64,000 bases of DNA from Streptomyces luteogriseus (GCF_014205055.1 NZ_JACHMS010000001.1:8088501-8152500); one strand, 5' to 3'; positions 50,137-60,117 are shown, counted from the stretch's first letter. Program-made: numbers and translations. The notes: generated by a model from the sequence alone, not told the origin.

Positions 50137-50471
50137 GCACTGCTATTGGTTCCGGGGGAGGGCGGGAAAGGGCGGCGTGGAGAACAGGGCCGGCGGTGTG
50201 AGCTGCTGTTCGGGTGGGGACCCAATGGTTTCCGGGCCGGTGCCGGAGGCGGGCGAATGCGAGCAGCTAAAGGGGGCGGACCGCATGGAAATGCCTTTCG
50301 CTCACCTGATTGACATTTTGTCAAAAGGCGTTGGCCGGGCACGCAATGCGCGAAACCGTCGGTTCACTTGTTCCCTGTCGTTGAGCTGTGCAAAGGTGTG
50401 CCCTGTCGGCGTGTCCACAACACGCCGTTCTTTCGTATGCGCGAGGCCGCCGGGCCGGCATACCCCTTGGT
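50137..50471. promoter_or_regulatory. 335-bp leader of the sigma-like/ricin gene with TTGACA palindrome
   Basis: No gene is visible here. The region is lower in GC. A perfect inverted repeat TTGACA-TTT-TGTCAA lies at 50310-50324; it could be a -35 element doubling as an operator, although no matching -10 was found at 16-19 bases. Confidence 0.4.
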
Positions 50472-52880
50472 ATGGACTTTATTCCGTATGTCCTTGAGAG
50501 GAATGCAGCCTTGAAAGACGCAGGCCCGTCGAATTCCCCGGCCTCGGCCCGCAGGTTCGGTGCGACGGACGAGCAACTGAGCGCGGAGCTCAGGAAGTGG
50601 ACCGGAGCGACGCCCGCGCTTCACCCCGTGGGCGAACTGCTGGACCGGCACTGGGAGGCGGCCTTCGCCTACGCCCGGCTGTGCACCGACGGCCCGCGCT
50701 CCGCGGGAATGCTCACGACCGCGGCTTTCACCCGGCTTTTCGGCGAGACCCTCCGGCAGAACGGCCCGTCCTCCGCCTGGCGGCCCCACCTGCTCCTCAC
50801 CGTGCGGCGGATCGCGGCCGAGTGGGCCGGCGACCACCGGCTCGACTCCCTCCACCCGCAGCTGCTCACCGGGACGGGCGACGGGGACCGCCCCGCCTCC
50901 CGGCTGCTGCCCTCGCAGCACCGGCGCCTGCTGTCCGGGGCCTTCCAGCGGCTGCCCCAGTCCGCCCGCTGTCTGCTGTGGCACGTCGAGGTCGAGGCCG
51001 AACCGCTCGTCTCCCCGGCCGGGTTGCTCGGCCTGGACGAGGAGGGCGCGCGGGTCGAACTGGGCCGGGCCCGGGACCGGCTGCGCGAGGAGTGCCTCCA
51101 GCTGCACCGTGAACTCGCTCCCGACGAGGAGTGCCGGCGCTATCTGCGCCTGCTCGACGTGACGTACCGGCGCGGGGGCCTCGACATCGACCCGGATCTA
51201 CGCGCGCATATCGAGGGCTGCGGGCACTGCAGCGCCGCCGCCGACCAGCTCGACCAGTTCAACCACGACCTCGGTGTCGCCCTGTCGGAGGCGGTGCTGG
51301 GCTGGGGCGGGCGGGACTACGCGCAGAGCCGGGCACACGCGGCGGGGGAGCGGGCCGGCGGGCGGGATGCCGCGGAGCGCGAGCGGCCGGGACGTGTGGC
51401 CGGTGCGGCCACGGCCGTGATGCCGGCCGGTGCGGCGCGTGACCTGTTCCCGGACCCGGTCGCCCTGGCGCGCGAGGTCTTTCCCGACCCGGTCGATCTG
51501 GCGTACGAGATCATTCCGGACCCGGTTCGCGCACCGCGCGAGTCCTTTCCCGGCCCGGCCCGTGAGGGGCGGCGCGAGCCCTTCCCGGATCGGGTCGGCG
51601 GGGCGGGTGGGGTCTTCCCGGATCAGGTCGGCGGGGCGCGCGAAGCTTCTCCGGATCGGGTCGGCGGGGCGGATGGGGTCTTGCCGGATCCGGCCCGCGC
51701 GGCGCGTGACGCCTTCCCCGGCCCGGCCGGTGAGGGCCGTGAGGTCTTCCCGGACCCGGTCGCCCTCGCCGGCGCGGTCGGGGAGTCGTTCACCCATCCG
51801 GGAGGCCCCGCGGCCACGCCGCCGTCCCCTCGCATACCCCGGGGAGTGGACCCGGCCGCGGGCACCGCACAGGCCCCGGCCCGCGCGGACCGCGCCGTAC
51901 CGCCTCCCCCCGCACCCCCGGCCCGTCGTCCCGAAGGCCCCCGGACCGCCGCACGAAGATCCGCCCACAAGGCGGCCCGCCGCGCCGCCCGGCGGCGCAA
52001 CCTCACCGCGGGCATCCTGACCGTCAGCGGTCTGGTCGTCCTGCCGCTGGTCCTGTGGTCCACCGGCAACTCCGGCGACGGCGCGCCGGCCGGTTCCGAC
52101 CGGCCCACCGGTGAGGTCCCCGACTCCGACGCGGGCGAGGCGAGCGGCGACTCGTCCTGGGCCGGGGCGGGCGAAGCGGAGAAGGGCGCCCTGAGCGGCC
52201 GGCTGCACAACGTCTCCTCGGGCCTGTGCGTGGGCATCGACGGCGAGAAGGCCGTGGCGGGCGGGGAGGCAGAGCTCGCGCCCTGCTCCGCGGAGGCCGC
52301 CCAGCAATGGACGTACGAGACCGACGGACTGCTGCGCAACGGCGCCGCCCCCGACCTGTGCCTGGACTCGCAGCTCGGGTACTCGGTGCGGCTGGCCCCC
52401 TGCACGGGCGCGTCCCGGCCCGACCCGAAGAACATCCGCTACGACTTCACCCTCCAGGGCGCCCTCGTGCCCCGCTCGGACCAGGACCTGGCCCTGACCC
52501 CGGCCGCCACCGACGGCTCGGGAGCCCTGGTCCTCAAGGCCCGGGTGGACGACGAGGTCCAGCGCTGGGTGATCGACACCTCCAAGGCCGACCTCCAGAT
52601 GGAGGCCGTCACCTGGAACGCCGCCCTTCCCGCCCAGCGCTCCACGCCCGCACCGACCCCCACCCCCACCCCGTCCAGGACGCCCGTGCCCACCCCGACG
52701 CCGTCCGTGACCTCCCCGGCCCCGCGACCGACGCCGAGCGGCCCGGCCGCCACCGACTCGCCCTGCGACCGCTACGGCTACTACTGCGACTCGGACGGCC
52801 GGTACGGCAACCCGGGCTACGGTTACCCCGGTTACGGATACGGCTACGGCGGCTATGGCTACGGAGGCGGCCGCCGCTGA
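50472..52880 (+). CDS. Membrane protein: sigma-like, zinc-finger, FPDPV repeats, ricin lectin domain
   Basis: An 802-residue single-pass protein. Residues about 50-120 resemble ECF sigma region 2 (ELLDRHWEAAFAYARLCTDG) and 150-215 region 4 (AFQRLPQSARCLLWHVEVEA). A zf-HC2-like HIEGCGHC segment lies near 245. Residues about 325-430 hold ten eleven-residue FPDPV-type repeats, followed by a basic stretch, a membrane helix near 509-530 and a ricin-type beta-trefoil near 573-706 (SGLCVGIDGE, AAQQWTYE, DLCLDSQ). The tail is Thr/Pro-rich and then Tyr/Gly-rich. The layout suggests a cytoplasmic regulatory part and an external carbohydrate sensor, but regions 2/4 may be degenerate. ATG 50472 is the first start with normal codon bias. 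Confidence 0.87.
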   Translation: MDFIPYVLERNAALKDAGPSNSPASARRFGATDEQLSAELRKWTGATPALHPVGELLDRHWEAAFAYARLCTDGPRSAGMLTTAAFTRLFGETLRQNGPSSAWRPHLLLTVRRIAAEWAGDHRLDSLHPQLLTGTGDGDRPASRLLPSQHRRLLSGAFQRLPQSARCLLWHVEVEAEPLVSPAGLLGLDEEGARVELGRARDRLREECLQLHRELAPDEECRRYLRLLDVTYRRGGLDIDPDLRAHIEGCGHCSAAADQLDQFNHDLGVALSEAVLGWGGRDYAQSRAHAAGERAGGRDAAERERPGRVAGAATAVMPAGAARDLFPDPVALAREVFPDPVDLAYEIIPDPVRAPRESFPGPAREGRREPFPDRVGGAGGVFPDQVGGAREASPDRVGGADGVLPDPARAARDAFPGPAGEGREVFPDPVALAGAVGESFTHPGGPAATPPSPRIPRGVDPAAGTAQAPARADRAVPPPPAPPARRPEGPRTAARRSAHKAARRAARRRNLTAGILTVSGLVVLPLVLWSTGNSGDGAPAGSDRPTGEVPDSDAGEASGDSSWAGAGEAEKGALSGRLHNVSSGLCVGIDGEKAVAGGEAELAPCSAEAAQQWTYETDGLLRNGAAPDLCLDSQLGYSVRLAPCTGASRPDPKNIRYDFTLQGALVPRSDQDLALTPAATDGSGALVLKARVDDEVQRWVIDTSKADLQMEAVTWNAALPAQRSTPAPTPTPTPSRTPVPTPTPSVTSPAPRPTPSGPAATDSPCDRYGYYCDSDGRYGNPGYGYPGYGYGYGGYGYGGGRR

Positions 52881-52892
52881 CGGGGCGGGCGC

Positions 52893-54152
52893 TCAGGCTC
52901 CGACGACGGTCAGCGACAGCCACAGGGCCACCACGGCCGGCACCAGCGCCGCCGGTGTGGTGAGCAGCCCGAGGCGGGTGAACTCCCCGAGTCCGACCCG
53001 GGTCCCGTGCTGCTGCACGATCCGCCGCCACAGCAGGGTCGCCAGCGATCCGGCGTAGGTCAGGTTGGGGCCGATGTTCACACCGAGCAGCACCGCCAGC
53101 ACGGCGCCGGGACCGGACCCGGCGGTCAGGGGCAGCAGCACCAGCACCGCGGGCAGGTTGTTGATGAGGTTGGCCAGGACGGCGGCCACCGCGGCCACAC
53201 CCAACAGTGTCAGCAGGCCCGATCCGCCGGGCAGAACGTGCCGCAGCGCGTCGGCGAGCCCGTGGTCGACGACCGCACGCACGACCACGCCGAGCGCGAG
53301 CACGAACGCCAGGAAGGCCGGGGACGCGGACCGCACCACCGTCAGGGGGGTGGCCCGCCGACGCACCAGCGCCCGGCCGGCCAGCACCAGCGCACCGGCC
53401 AGCGCGGCCCACGCCGGTGCGATCCCCACGGCGGAGGCCACCACGAAACCGGCGAGCGTGCAGCCGACGGTGACGAGGGCGAACAGCGGGAGCGGCTCGG
53501 GACGCGGCTCGGCGTCGGGGGAGGGGAGGGGCGCCGCGAGCTCCTCGTCGAAGAAGCGCCGGAACACCAGGTACTCGGCGCCGATCGCGACCAGCCAGGG
53601 CAGCGCCATGAGCGCGGCGAAGCGGGTGAAGCTCAGCCCGCTCGCCGTGAACGCCAGCAGGTTGGTCAGGTTCGAGACCGGCAGCAGCAGCGAGGCGGTG
53701 TTCGACAGATGGGCGCACGCGTACAGGTGCGGCCGGGCCCGCACGCCCATGCGGGTCGCGGTGGCGAGCACCACCGGGGTGAGCAGGACGACGGTGGCGT
53801 CCAGACTGAGCACGGCCGTGATGACGGACGCCAGCGCGAACACCGCGGTCAGCAGCCGTGTGGGGCGCCCCGCCGCCCAGCGGGCCATCCACGCCCCGCA
53901 CGCGGTGAACAGCCCCTCGACGTCGCAGAAGTGCGCGAGCACCAGCACGGCCGCGAGGAAGCCGACCACGGGCCCCAGCCGCTGGATCTCCTCCCAGGCG
54001 TGATCCGGCGAGATGACTCCGAGGGCGACGGCCAGTCCGGCGGCGGGCACCGCCAGCACGCCCTCGGGCAGCCCCTTCGGGCGGGCGACGGCCCAGACGA
54101 GCACGGCGACCAGCAGCGTCACGGACAGGACGGCGGCGAGCGGGGTGTTCAG
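52893..54152 (-). CDS. ArsB/SLC13-type permease (arsenite or anion efflux)
   Basis: About 419 residues and 11-12 membrane helices. Family motifs include VVGFLAAVLVLAHFCDVEGL, LDATVVLLTPVVLA and LANLINNLPAVLVLLPL in the two repeated halves, then GVNIGPNLTYAGSLATLLWR. The ArsB/NhaD/CitM superfamily moves arsenite, sodium or carboxylates; ArsB-like is the closest reading. No ArsR or arsenate reductase is nearby. The start is unsure: a CTG at 54152 has GGAGG eight bases upstream, and GTG 54122 is the first standard start. It converges with the ricin gene, 12 bases apart. Confidence 0.88.
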   Translation of the reverse strand: MNTPLAAVLSVTLLVAVLVWAVARPKGLPEGVLAVPAAGLAVALGVISPDHAWEEIQRLGPVVGFLAAVLVLAHFCDVEGLFTACGAWMARWAAGRPTRLLTAVFALASVITAVLSLDATVVLLTPVVLATATRMGVRARPHLYACAHLSNTASLLLPVSNLTNLLAFTASGLSFTRFAALMALPWLVAIGAEYLVFRRFFDEELAAPLPSPDAEPRPEPLPLFALVTVGCTLAGFVVASAVGIAPAWAALAGALVLAGRALVRRRATPLTVVRSASPAFLAFVLALGVVVRAVVDHGLADALRHVLPGGSGLLTLLGVAAVAAVLANLINNLPAVLVLLPLTAGSGPGAVLAVLLGVNIGPNLTYAGSLATLLWRRIVQQHGTRVGLGEFTRLGLLTTPAALVPAVVALWLSLTVVGA

Positions 54153-54275
54153 GGCGGGGTCCTCCGGGCGCGATCAGGCGGGCCCGCCCAATGAAACCAG
54201 GCCTCGGTAAGAGGCCCTCGGCGGCCCCGCGGTCCTGGTCGAGGACCATGGGCCGCAGCGACTGCCGCCGGTGAC

Positions 54276-56663
54276 TCAGATCTCGTCGTCGAGCAGGGCC
54301 AGCTCCGCCCAGATCGTCTTGCCCTCGCCGGTGTGCCTGCTGCCCCATCGCTGGGTGAGCTGGGCGACCAGGAGCAGCCCACGGCCCCCCTCGTCCCAGG
54401 TCTTGGCCCGGCGCAGGTGCGGCGCCGTGTGGTTGGTGTCGGACACCTCGCAGATCAGGGTGGCCGCGTCATGGATCAGCCGCAGCCGGATGGGCGGGGC
54501 GCCGTAGCGGATGGCGTTGGTGACCAGCTCGCTCACGACCAGCTCGGCGGTGAACGTGGCCTCGGTCAGCCCCCAGCGTTCGAGCTGGTCGACGACCTGC
54601 TTGCGGATGGGCGCCACCAGTGCCGGGTCGGCGGGGATGTCCCAGGTGGCGACCTGGGCGGACGGCAGGCCGCGGGTGCGGGCGAGCAGCAGGGCCACGT
54701 CGTCGCTGGAGCCGCCCGGCGGGAGCAGCGTGTGCAGCACGCGGTCGCAGATCTCGTCCAGGGAGTCGGAGGGCGCCGACAGCGCCTCGCGGAGCATCCG
54801 GCCGCTCGCGTCGACGTCCCGCTCCCGGCTGACCAGCAGCCCGTCCGTGTGGAATGCCAGGACGCTGCCCTCCCGCAGCTCCACCTCGGTGGACTCGAAC
54901 GGCAGCCCCCCGACGCCCAGCGGCGGCCCCGAAGGCAGGTCGAGCTGCTGCGCCGGGCCGTCGGGAGGCACCAGCAGGGGCAGCGGATGCCCGGCCCGGG
55001 CCAGGGTGCAGCGCCGGGAGACCGGGTCGTAGACCGCGTACAGACAGGTCGCGCCCACCTCTCCGGCGCTGTCGTCCCCGCCGGATTCCTCCGACAGCCG
55101 GACGACCAGGTCGTCGAGGTGGGTGAGCAGTTCGTCGGGGGCCAGATCGATGTCGGCGAGGGTGCGCACGGCGGTGCGCAGCCGGCCCATGGTGGCCGAG
55201 GCCTGGATGCCGTGGCCGACGACGTCGCCGACGATCATGGCGACCCGCATCCCGGACAGCGGGATCACGTCGAACCAGTCGCCGCCCACGCCGGAGCGGG
55301 TGGCCGGCAGATAGCGGGAGGCCGCCTCGATCGCCGCTGTGCGCGGCAGAGTGCGGGGCAGCAGACTGCGCTGCAGGGTGAGCGTCGTCTCGCGCTCGCG
55401 GGAGTAGCGGCGCGCGTTGTCGATGCAGACGGCGGCCCGGGCCGTGACCTCCTCGGCCAGCAGCACGTCGTCGACGGTGAACGCCTCGGGGCGCCGGAAG
55501 CGGGTGAAGACCGCCACCCCGAGGGTCGTGCCCCGGGCCTGCAGCGGAACGGACATCGTGGAGTGGATGCCGTACTCCTGGATCCGCTGGAAGCGCACCG
55601 GGTCCCAGGCCAGCCACCGCTCGAGGTCGCTGGAGGAGCCTGTGGCCACGACCGTGTGCCCCGCGACCAGCGAGGCGGACTGCGGGGAGTTCTCCGGGTA
55701 GACGTCCACCTGCCCGGGCTTGGCGACGGCCTCGGGACTGCCCTTGTTCACCGACTGGTGGGCGGACCGGCGCAGACTCAGCGGCGGGACCGGCGGTCCG
55801 GCGGACTCGCCGCCCTGCTCCTGCGGGTCGAGCAGGTCGACGCTGACGAAGTCGGCGAGCGCCGGGACACACACGTCCGCCAGCTCCTGGGCGGTACGGG
55901 TGACGTCGAGGGTGGTGCCGATGCGCACGCTGGCCTCGTTGACCAGCTGCAACTGCTCGCGTGCGCGGTACTGGTCGGAGAAGTCGTGGGCGGTCACGCA
56001 CACGCCCCGCACCCGGCCCGCCCCGTCGGTGAGCGGCGCCATCCGGGCCAGCCACGCGTGCGCGCCCCGGTCCTCGCCGGTCGCCTTCATGTACGTCTGC
56101 ATGTCCTCCCGCCGGCCGGTGCTCAGCACCCGGCGCAGATGCTCCTCGAGCTCGGCGTTCGGCGGCCGGCTGCCGACGTCGGTGGGCCTGAGGCCCAGCA
56201 TCCGTCCGGCGGGCAGTCCCAGCAGATCGGCCATGGCCTCGTTGACGCCGCGCAGCCGCAGCCGCTCGTCGAAGATCATCGTGGCGCAGGGCGACTGTGT
56301 CAGCGCCATGCGCACCAGCGGGTCGTCCGCGAGCGCCTGGTCGGCGGTCTCCGGCGGGGACACCGCCAGCCAGTCGATCGCTTCCGCTGCGTCCGGCGGT
56401 CGGCGGTGGGCGAGCACCCAGAGGGTGACGGGGTGGCCGTCGCGGTGGCGGAGGGTGACCGTGCCGCTCCAGCGGGAGTCGTCCGGCACGGTCGGCGGCT
56501 CCGCGCCGTCGGCCAGCAGGTCGGCGGCGGGGCGGCCCACGACCTCGGCGGCCGTGTGGCCCAGCAGGCGGCGGGCGCCCTCGCTCCACTCGGTGAGCGT
56601 GCCGTCGACGGCGATGACGGCACGGGCGGCCACGCCATCGTCCAACGCCTCGTCCGGACTCAT
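54276..56663 (-). CDS. PAS-GAF-SpoIIE phosphatase with HATPase anti-sigma domain
   Basis: A 795-residue cytoplasmic sensor. It has PAS domains near residues 10-110 and 135-240, a GAF domain near 260-420 and a PP2C/SpoIIE phosphatase near 440-650 with metal motifs GGDWFDVI and VGDVVGHG. A GHKL ATPase like RsbW follows at 665-795 (ELVVSELVTNAIRYG, GGRGLLLVAQLTQRWG). Such proteins dephosphorylate STAS anti-anti-sigma factors and may bind sigma factors through the kinase domain. ATG 56663 has GGAG eight bases upstream. The gene diverges from the GH2 enzyme. No sigma gene is adjacent. Confidence 0.93.
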   Translation of the reverse strand: MSPDEALDDGVAARAVIAVDGTLTEWSEGARRLLGHTAAEVVGRPAADLLADGAEPPTVPDDSRWSGTVTLRHRDGHPVTLWVLAHRRPPDAAEAIDWLAVSPPETADQALADDPLVRMALTQSPCATMIFDERLRLRGVNEAMADLLGLPAGRMLGLRPTDVGSRPPNAELEEHLRRVLSTGRREDMQTYMKATGEDRGAHAWLARMAPLTDGAGRVRGVCVTAHDFSDQYRAREQLQLVNEASVRIGTTLDVTRTAQELADVCVPALADFVSVDLLDPQEQGGESAGPPVPPLSLRRSAHQSVNKGSPEAVAKPGQVDVYPENSPQSASLVAGHTVVATGSSSDLERWLAWDPVRFQRIQEYGIHSTMSVPLQARGTTLGVAVFTRFRRPEAFTVDDVLLAEEVTARAAVCIDNARRYSRERETTLTLQRSLLPRTLPRTAAIEAASRYLPATRSGVGGDWFDVIPLSGMRVAMIVGDVVGHGIQASATMGRLRTAVRTLADIDLAPDELLTHLDDLVVRLSEESGGDDSAGEVGATCLYAVYDPVSRRCTLARAGHPLPLLVPPDGPAQQLDLPSGPPLGVGGLPFESTEVELREGSVLAFHTDGLLVSRERDVDASGRMLREALSAPSDSLDEICDRVLHTLLPPGGSSDDVALLLARTRGLPSAQVATWDIPADPALVAPIRKQVVDQLERWGLTEATFTAELVVSELVTNAIRYGAPPIRLRLIHDAATLICEVSDTNHTAPHLRRAKTWDEGGRGLLLVAQLTQRWGSRHTGEGKTIWAELALLDDEI

Positions 56664-56921
56664 CGTCGCGACTCCATGCGGACACTCACAGTGAACAGGG
56701 AAGTCAGTTGAGTTCCAGCGTAGTCCGTGGGCGCCCGGCGTGGACCGGTAACCCCGCTGCCGCCTCCCCGGGCCGGGGTCAAGGCACAAATCCGGCCGAA
56801 GCCGTCCGTGAGGCAGAAGGGAGCTTCCGCGCCCTTGACGGCCGTGTGTGACACGTCGACAGAATCTGTTTGTTCGCGATCAGTTGTGAGTACTTCTGGG
56901 CCCTGATGAGGGAGAGCCGTC
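56664..56921. promoter_or_regulatory. Divergent promoter region, SpoIIE/GH2
   Basis: A 258-base gap without genes. A TTGACG at 56835-56840 and a 5-base-arm inverted repeat CGTGT-GTG-ACACG at 56843-56855 lie about 70 bases before the GH2 start. No clean -10 is seen. Confidence 0.3.
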
Positions 56922-59900
56922 ATGTCGGTCAGTCGCAGATCGGTCCTGCTCGCCTCCGCCGCCGCACCCGCGGCCGGGACGCTGCTCGGCGCCCCGGAGG
57001 CGTGGGCCGCCGAGCAGGCGCGTGGCGCGTCCGGCCGCCGGACCGTCGCACTGCGCGACGGCTGGCGCTTCGCGCTGGTGAACCCGGGTGGCATCACCGA
57101 CCCGACCGGCGCCTACGCCGACGCCCACCTCCCCGCTTACGACGACTCCGGATGGCGTGAGACCGCCGTTCCGCACGACTGGAGCATCGAGCAGACCCCC
57201 ACCACCGAGCACGGCACCACCAGCGGCACCGGCTTCCTCCCCGGGGGCCTCGGCTGGTACCGCCTGGCCTTCACCCTGCCGCCCGCCCTCACCGGCAAGC
57301 GTGTCTCGGTGGAGTTCGACGGCGTCTACATGGACTCCACCGTGTACTGCAACGGCAAGGAGGCCGGCCGTCACCCCTACGGCTACACCGGCTTCGCCCT
57401 CGACCTCACCGACCTGGTGCACACCGACGGCACCACCGAGAACGTGATCGCCGTCGAGGTCCGCAACCGGCTCCCCAGCAGCCGCTGGTACTCCGGCAGC
57501 GGCATCTACCGCGAGGCCCGCCTGGTGATCACCGAGCCGGTGCACGTGGCCCGCTGGGGCACCCGCGTCACCACGCCCGAGATCTCCGCCGCGCGTGCCG
57601 TCGTACGGGTCGGCACGTCCGTCGTCAACGCCTCCGGCGCGGGCGCGGACGTCGAGATCGTCTCCCGGGTCGTCGACCGCACGGGCCGGACGGTCGCCCG
57701 CACCTCCTCCACCGCGGCCGTCACCGGCGAGCACACCGAGACCCAGGAACTCACCGTCCGGCGAACGGAGTTGTGGGACTTCGAGACACCGCACCGCTAC
57801 ACCCTGCACACCGAACTGCGCGTCGGCGGCCGAACGACCGACACCCACCGCACGGTCTTCGGCTTCCGCACCTTCCGCTTCGACCCGGACGAGGGCTTCT
57901 TCCTGAACGGCACCCGCCACAAGATCAAGGGCGTCGACCTCCACCACGACCTGGGCGCGCTCGGCGCCGCCGTCAGCATCGACGCCGTCCGTCGGCAGCT
58001 GGAGATCATGCGTTCCATGGGCGTCAACGCCCTGCGCACCTCCCACAACCCGCCCGCGCCCGAGGTGATCCAGGTCTGCGAGGAGCTCGGCGTCGTCATG
58101 CTGGTGGAGGCGTTCGACTGCTGGCGCACCGGAAAGAACCGGTACGACTACGGCCGCTTCTTCGACGAGTGGTGCGAGAAGGACGCCACCGAGATGGTGC
58201 TGGCGGCGCGCAACTCGCCCGCCGTGCTGAGCTGGTCCATCGGCAACGAGGTCCCCGACTCCACCTCCACCGCCGGCCTCGCCATGGCCGAAAGGATCAT
58301 CGGGGCGATCAAGGCCGTCGACGACACCCGCCCGCTGGTCATCGGCTCCGACAAGTACCGCCGCCTGCCCGCCAAGGGCTCCGCGGCCGACCTGATGCTG
58401 GCCAAGCTGGACGGCCTCGGCCTCAACTACAACACCGCCGCGTCGGTCGACCAGCTGCACGCGGCCTACCCGCACCTGTTCCTCTTCGAGTCGGAGTCCT
58501 CCTCGGAGACCTCCACCCGCGGCGCCTACCAGGAGCCCGAGCACCTCAACACCGGCGAGAACCACACCCCGGGCAGACGCGCGACCTCCTCCTACGACAA
58601 CAACCTCGCCTCCTGGACCATGAGCGGCGAGTACGGCCACAAGAAGGACCGGGACCGCAAGTGGTTCGCCGGGCAGTTCCTCTGGTCGGGCATCGACTAC
58701 ATCGGCGAACCCACGCCCTACGACGTCTTCCCGGTCAAGGCGTCCTTCTTCGGCGCGGTCGACACCGCGGGCTTCCCGAAGGACATGTACCACCTCTTCC
58801 GAAGCCAGTGGACCAGCGAACCGATGGTCCACCTGCTGCCGATGACCTGGAACCACGACAAGGGCGACACGGTCGAGGTCTGGGCGTATTCGAACGTCGG
58901 CACCGTCGAGCTGTACCTCAACGGCGAGTCCCTGGGCGTACGGCGCTTCGACACCAAGAAGACCCTCGACGGCCGCTCGTACCTGGAGACCACCGAGGCG
59001 ACCGGGGACGACAAGACCGTCACCGACGGCCCCTACCCCGGCAGCTACACCAGCCCGAACGGCAGCGCCGGCAAGCTCCACCTGACCTGGAAGGTGCCCT
59101 TCGAGCCCGGAGAGCTGAAGGCCGTCGCCCGGCGGGGCGGCGAGGTGGTCGCCACCGACGTGCTGCGCACCGCCGGAGCCCCGCACGCGATACGCCTGAC
59201 CGCGGACCGCCCCTCCCTCGCCGCGGACGGCCGCTCCCTGGTCTTCGTGACCGCCGAGGTCGTGGACCGGCGCGGGGTGGTGGTGCCCGACGCGGAGCAC
59301 CTGCTGTCCTTCGAGGTGGCGGGCGGCTCCCTCGCGGGGCTCGACAACGGCCGGCAGGAGAGCGCCGAGCGCTATCAGGCGAGCACCCGGACCGCCTTCC
59401 ACGGCAAGGCCCTCGCCGTCGTCCGCTCCGGCACGAAGCCGGGCGAGGTGAAGGTGACCGCCCGCGCCGAGGGACTGCGCGCGGGCACGGCTACCGTACG
59501 GGCCACCCGGGCGCGGGACCGGGCCGAGACGGCCCCGGCCGTCTTCGGGCCCGAGCACCCGGCCCCCGTCGACCACCCGCGCGCGGACGCGAGCTACTCC
59601 GGCCGTCCGGACACCCTGCCCGCCGCCATGCTCGACGGCGACCCGGCCACCGGCTGGTCCAACGGCTTCTTCAAGCAGGCCACGCCCCTGCTGCCGGCCT
59701 TCGACGGGGCACGGGCCGAGGACTGGGTCAGTGTCGACCACGGGCGCGTCCGCGGCTACGACCGGGTGGACGTCTCCTTCACCGTGGACGCCACACACAG
59801 CCTGCCCGCGGCGATCGAGGTGGCGGTCTGGGACGGCCGCGCCTGGCAGGCCGCGCGGAACACCGAGATCGGCTGGGCCACCGCCTCCGACGCCCCCACG

Positions 59901-60017
59901 GTGATCACCTTCAAGGCCGTCCGAGGCTCACGGATCCGGCTCACTCTCACGAGCCGCCACCCCGGCGAGCCCCGGGGAGCGGTCCGCATCAGCCGGCTCG
60001 TCGCCCCGGTCGCCTGA
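56922..60017 (+). CDS. Secreted glycoside hydrolase family 2 (beta-galactosidase-like)
   Basis: A 1031-residue exported enzyme. A Tat signal (SRRSVLLASAAAPAAG) is cut near residue 30. The GH2 sugar-binding domain spans about 40-210, an Ig-like domain about 215-315 and the TIM barrel about 320-600. Glu443 (SWSIGNEVPDS) is the acid/base and Glu523 (LFLFESES) the probable nucleophile. Ig-like DUF4982-type domains follow, and a discoidin-like C-terminal domain (about 885-1030) may bind sugars. It probably removes terminal beta-linked galactose or a similar residue from plant polysaccharides. GGGAGAG precedes the ATG. A hairpin terminator separates it from the GH9 gene. Confidence 0.93.
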   Translation: MSVSRRSVLLASAAAPAAGTLLGAPEAWAAEQARGASGRRTVALRDGWRFALVNPGGITDPTGAYADAHLPAYDDSGWRETAVPHDWSIEQTPTTEHGTTSGTGFLPGGLGWYRLAFTLPPALTGKRVSVEFDGVYMDSTVYCNGKEAGRHPYGYTGFALDLTDLVHTDGTTENVIAVEVRNRLPSSRWYSGSGIYREARLVITEPVHVARWGTRVTTPEISAARAVVRVGTSVVNASGAGADVEIVSRVVDRTGRTVARTSSTAAVTGEHTETQELTVRRTELWDFETPHRYTLHTELRVGGRTTDTHRTVFGFRTFRFDPDEGFFLNGTRHKIKGVDLHHDLGALGAAVSIDAVRRQLEIMRSMGVNALRTSHNPPAPEVIQVCEELGVVMLVEAFDCWRTGKNRYDYGRFFDEWCEKDATEMVLAARNSPAVLSWSIGNEVPDSTSTAGLAMAERIIGAIKAVDDTRPLVIGSDKYRRLPAKGSAADLMLAKLDGLGLNYNTAASVDQLHAAYPHLFLFESESSSETSTRGAYQEPEHLNTGENHTPGRRATSSYDNNLASWTMSGEYGHKKDRDRKWFAGQFLWSGIDYIGEPTPYDVFPVKASFFGAVDTAGFPKDMYHLFRSQWTSEPMVHLLPMTWNHDKGDTVEVWAYSNVGTVELYLNGESLGVRRFDTKKTLDGRSYLETTEATGDDKTVTDGPYPGSYTSPNGSAGKLHLTWKVPFEPGELKAVARRGGEVVATDVLRTAGAPHAIRLTADRPSLAADGRSLVFVTAEVVDRRGVVVPDAEHLLSFEVAGGSLAGLDNGRQESAERYQASTRTAFHGKALAVVRSGTKPGEVKVTARAEGLRAGTATVRATRARDRAETAPAVFGPEHPAPVDHPRADASYSGRPDTLPAAMLDGDPATGWSNGFFKQATPLLPAFDGARAEDWVSVDHGRVRGYDRVDVSFTVDATHSLPAAIEVAVWDGRAWQAARNTEIGWATASDAPTVITFKAVRGSRIRLTLTSRHPGEPRGAVRISRLVAPVA

Positions 60018-60031
60018 GCCCCCGGGGCCAA

Positions 60032-60070
60032 GGTCCGGACGGGCGGTGAACAGCCAGTCCCGTCCGGACC
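60032..60070 (+). terminator. Terminator after GH2 gene
   Basis: GGTCCGGACGGG and CCCGTCCGGACC form a perfect 12-base stem with a 15-base loop, 15 bases after the GH2 stop. Confidence 0.75.
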
Positions 60071-60117
60071 GTTGACGGGGCGTCACATCAACCACAACCA
60101 TGGCCTGCGTCCGCATC

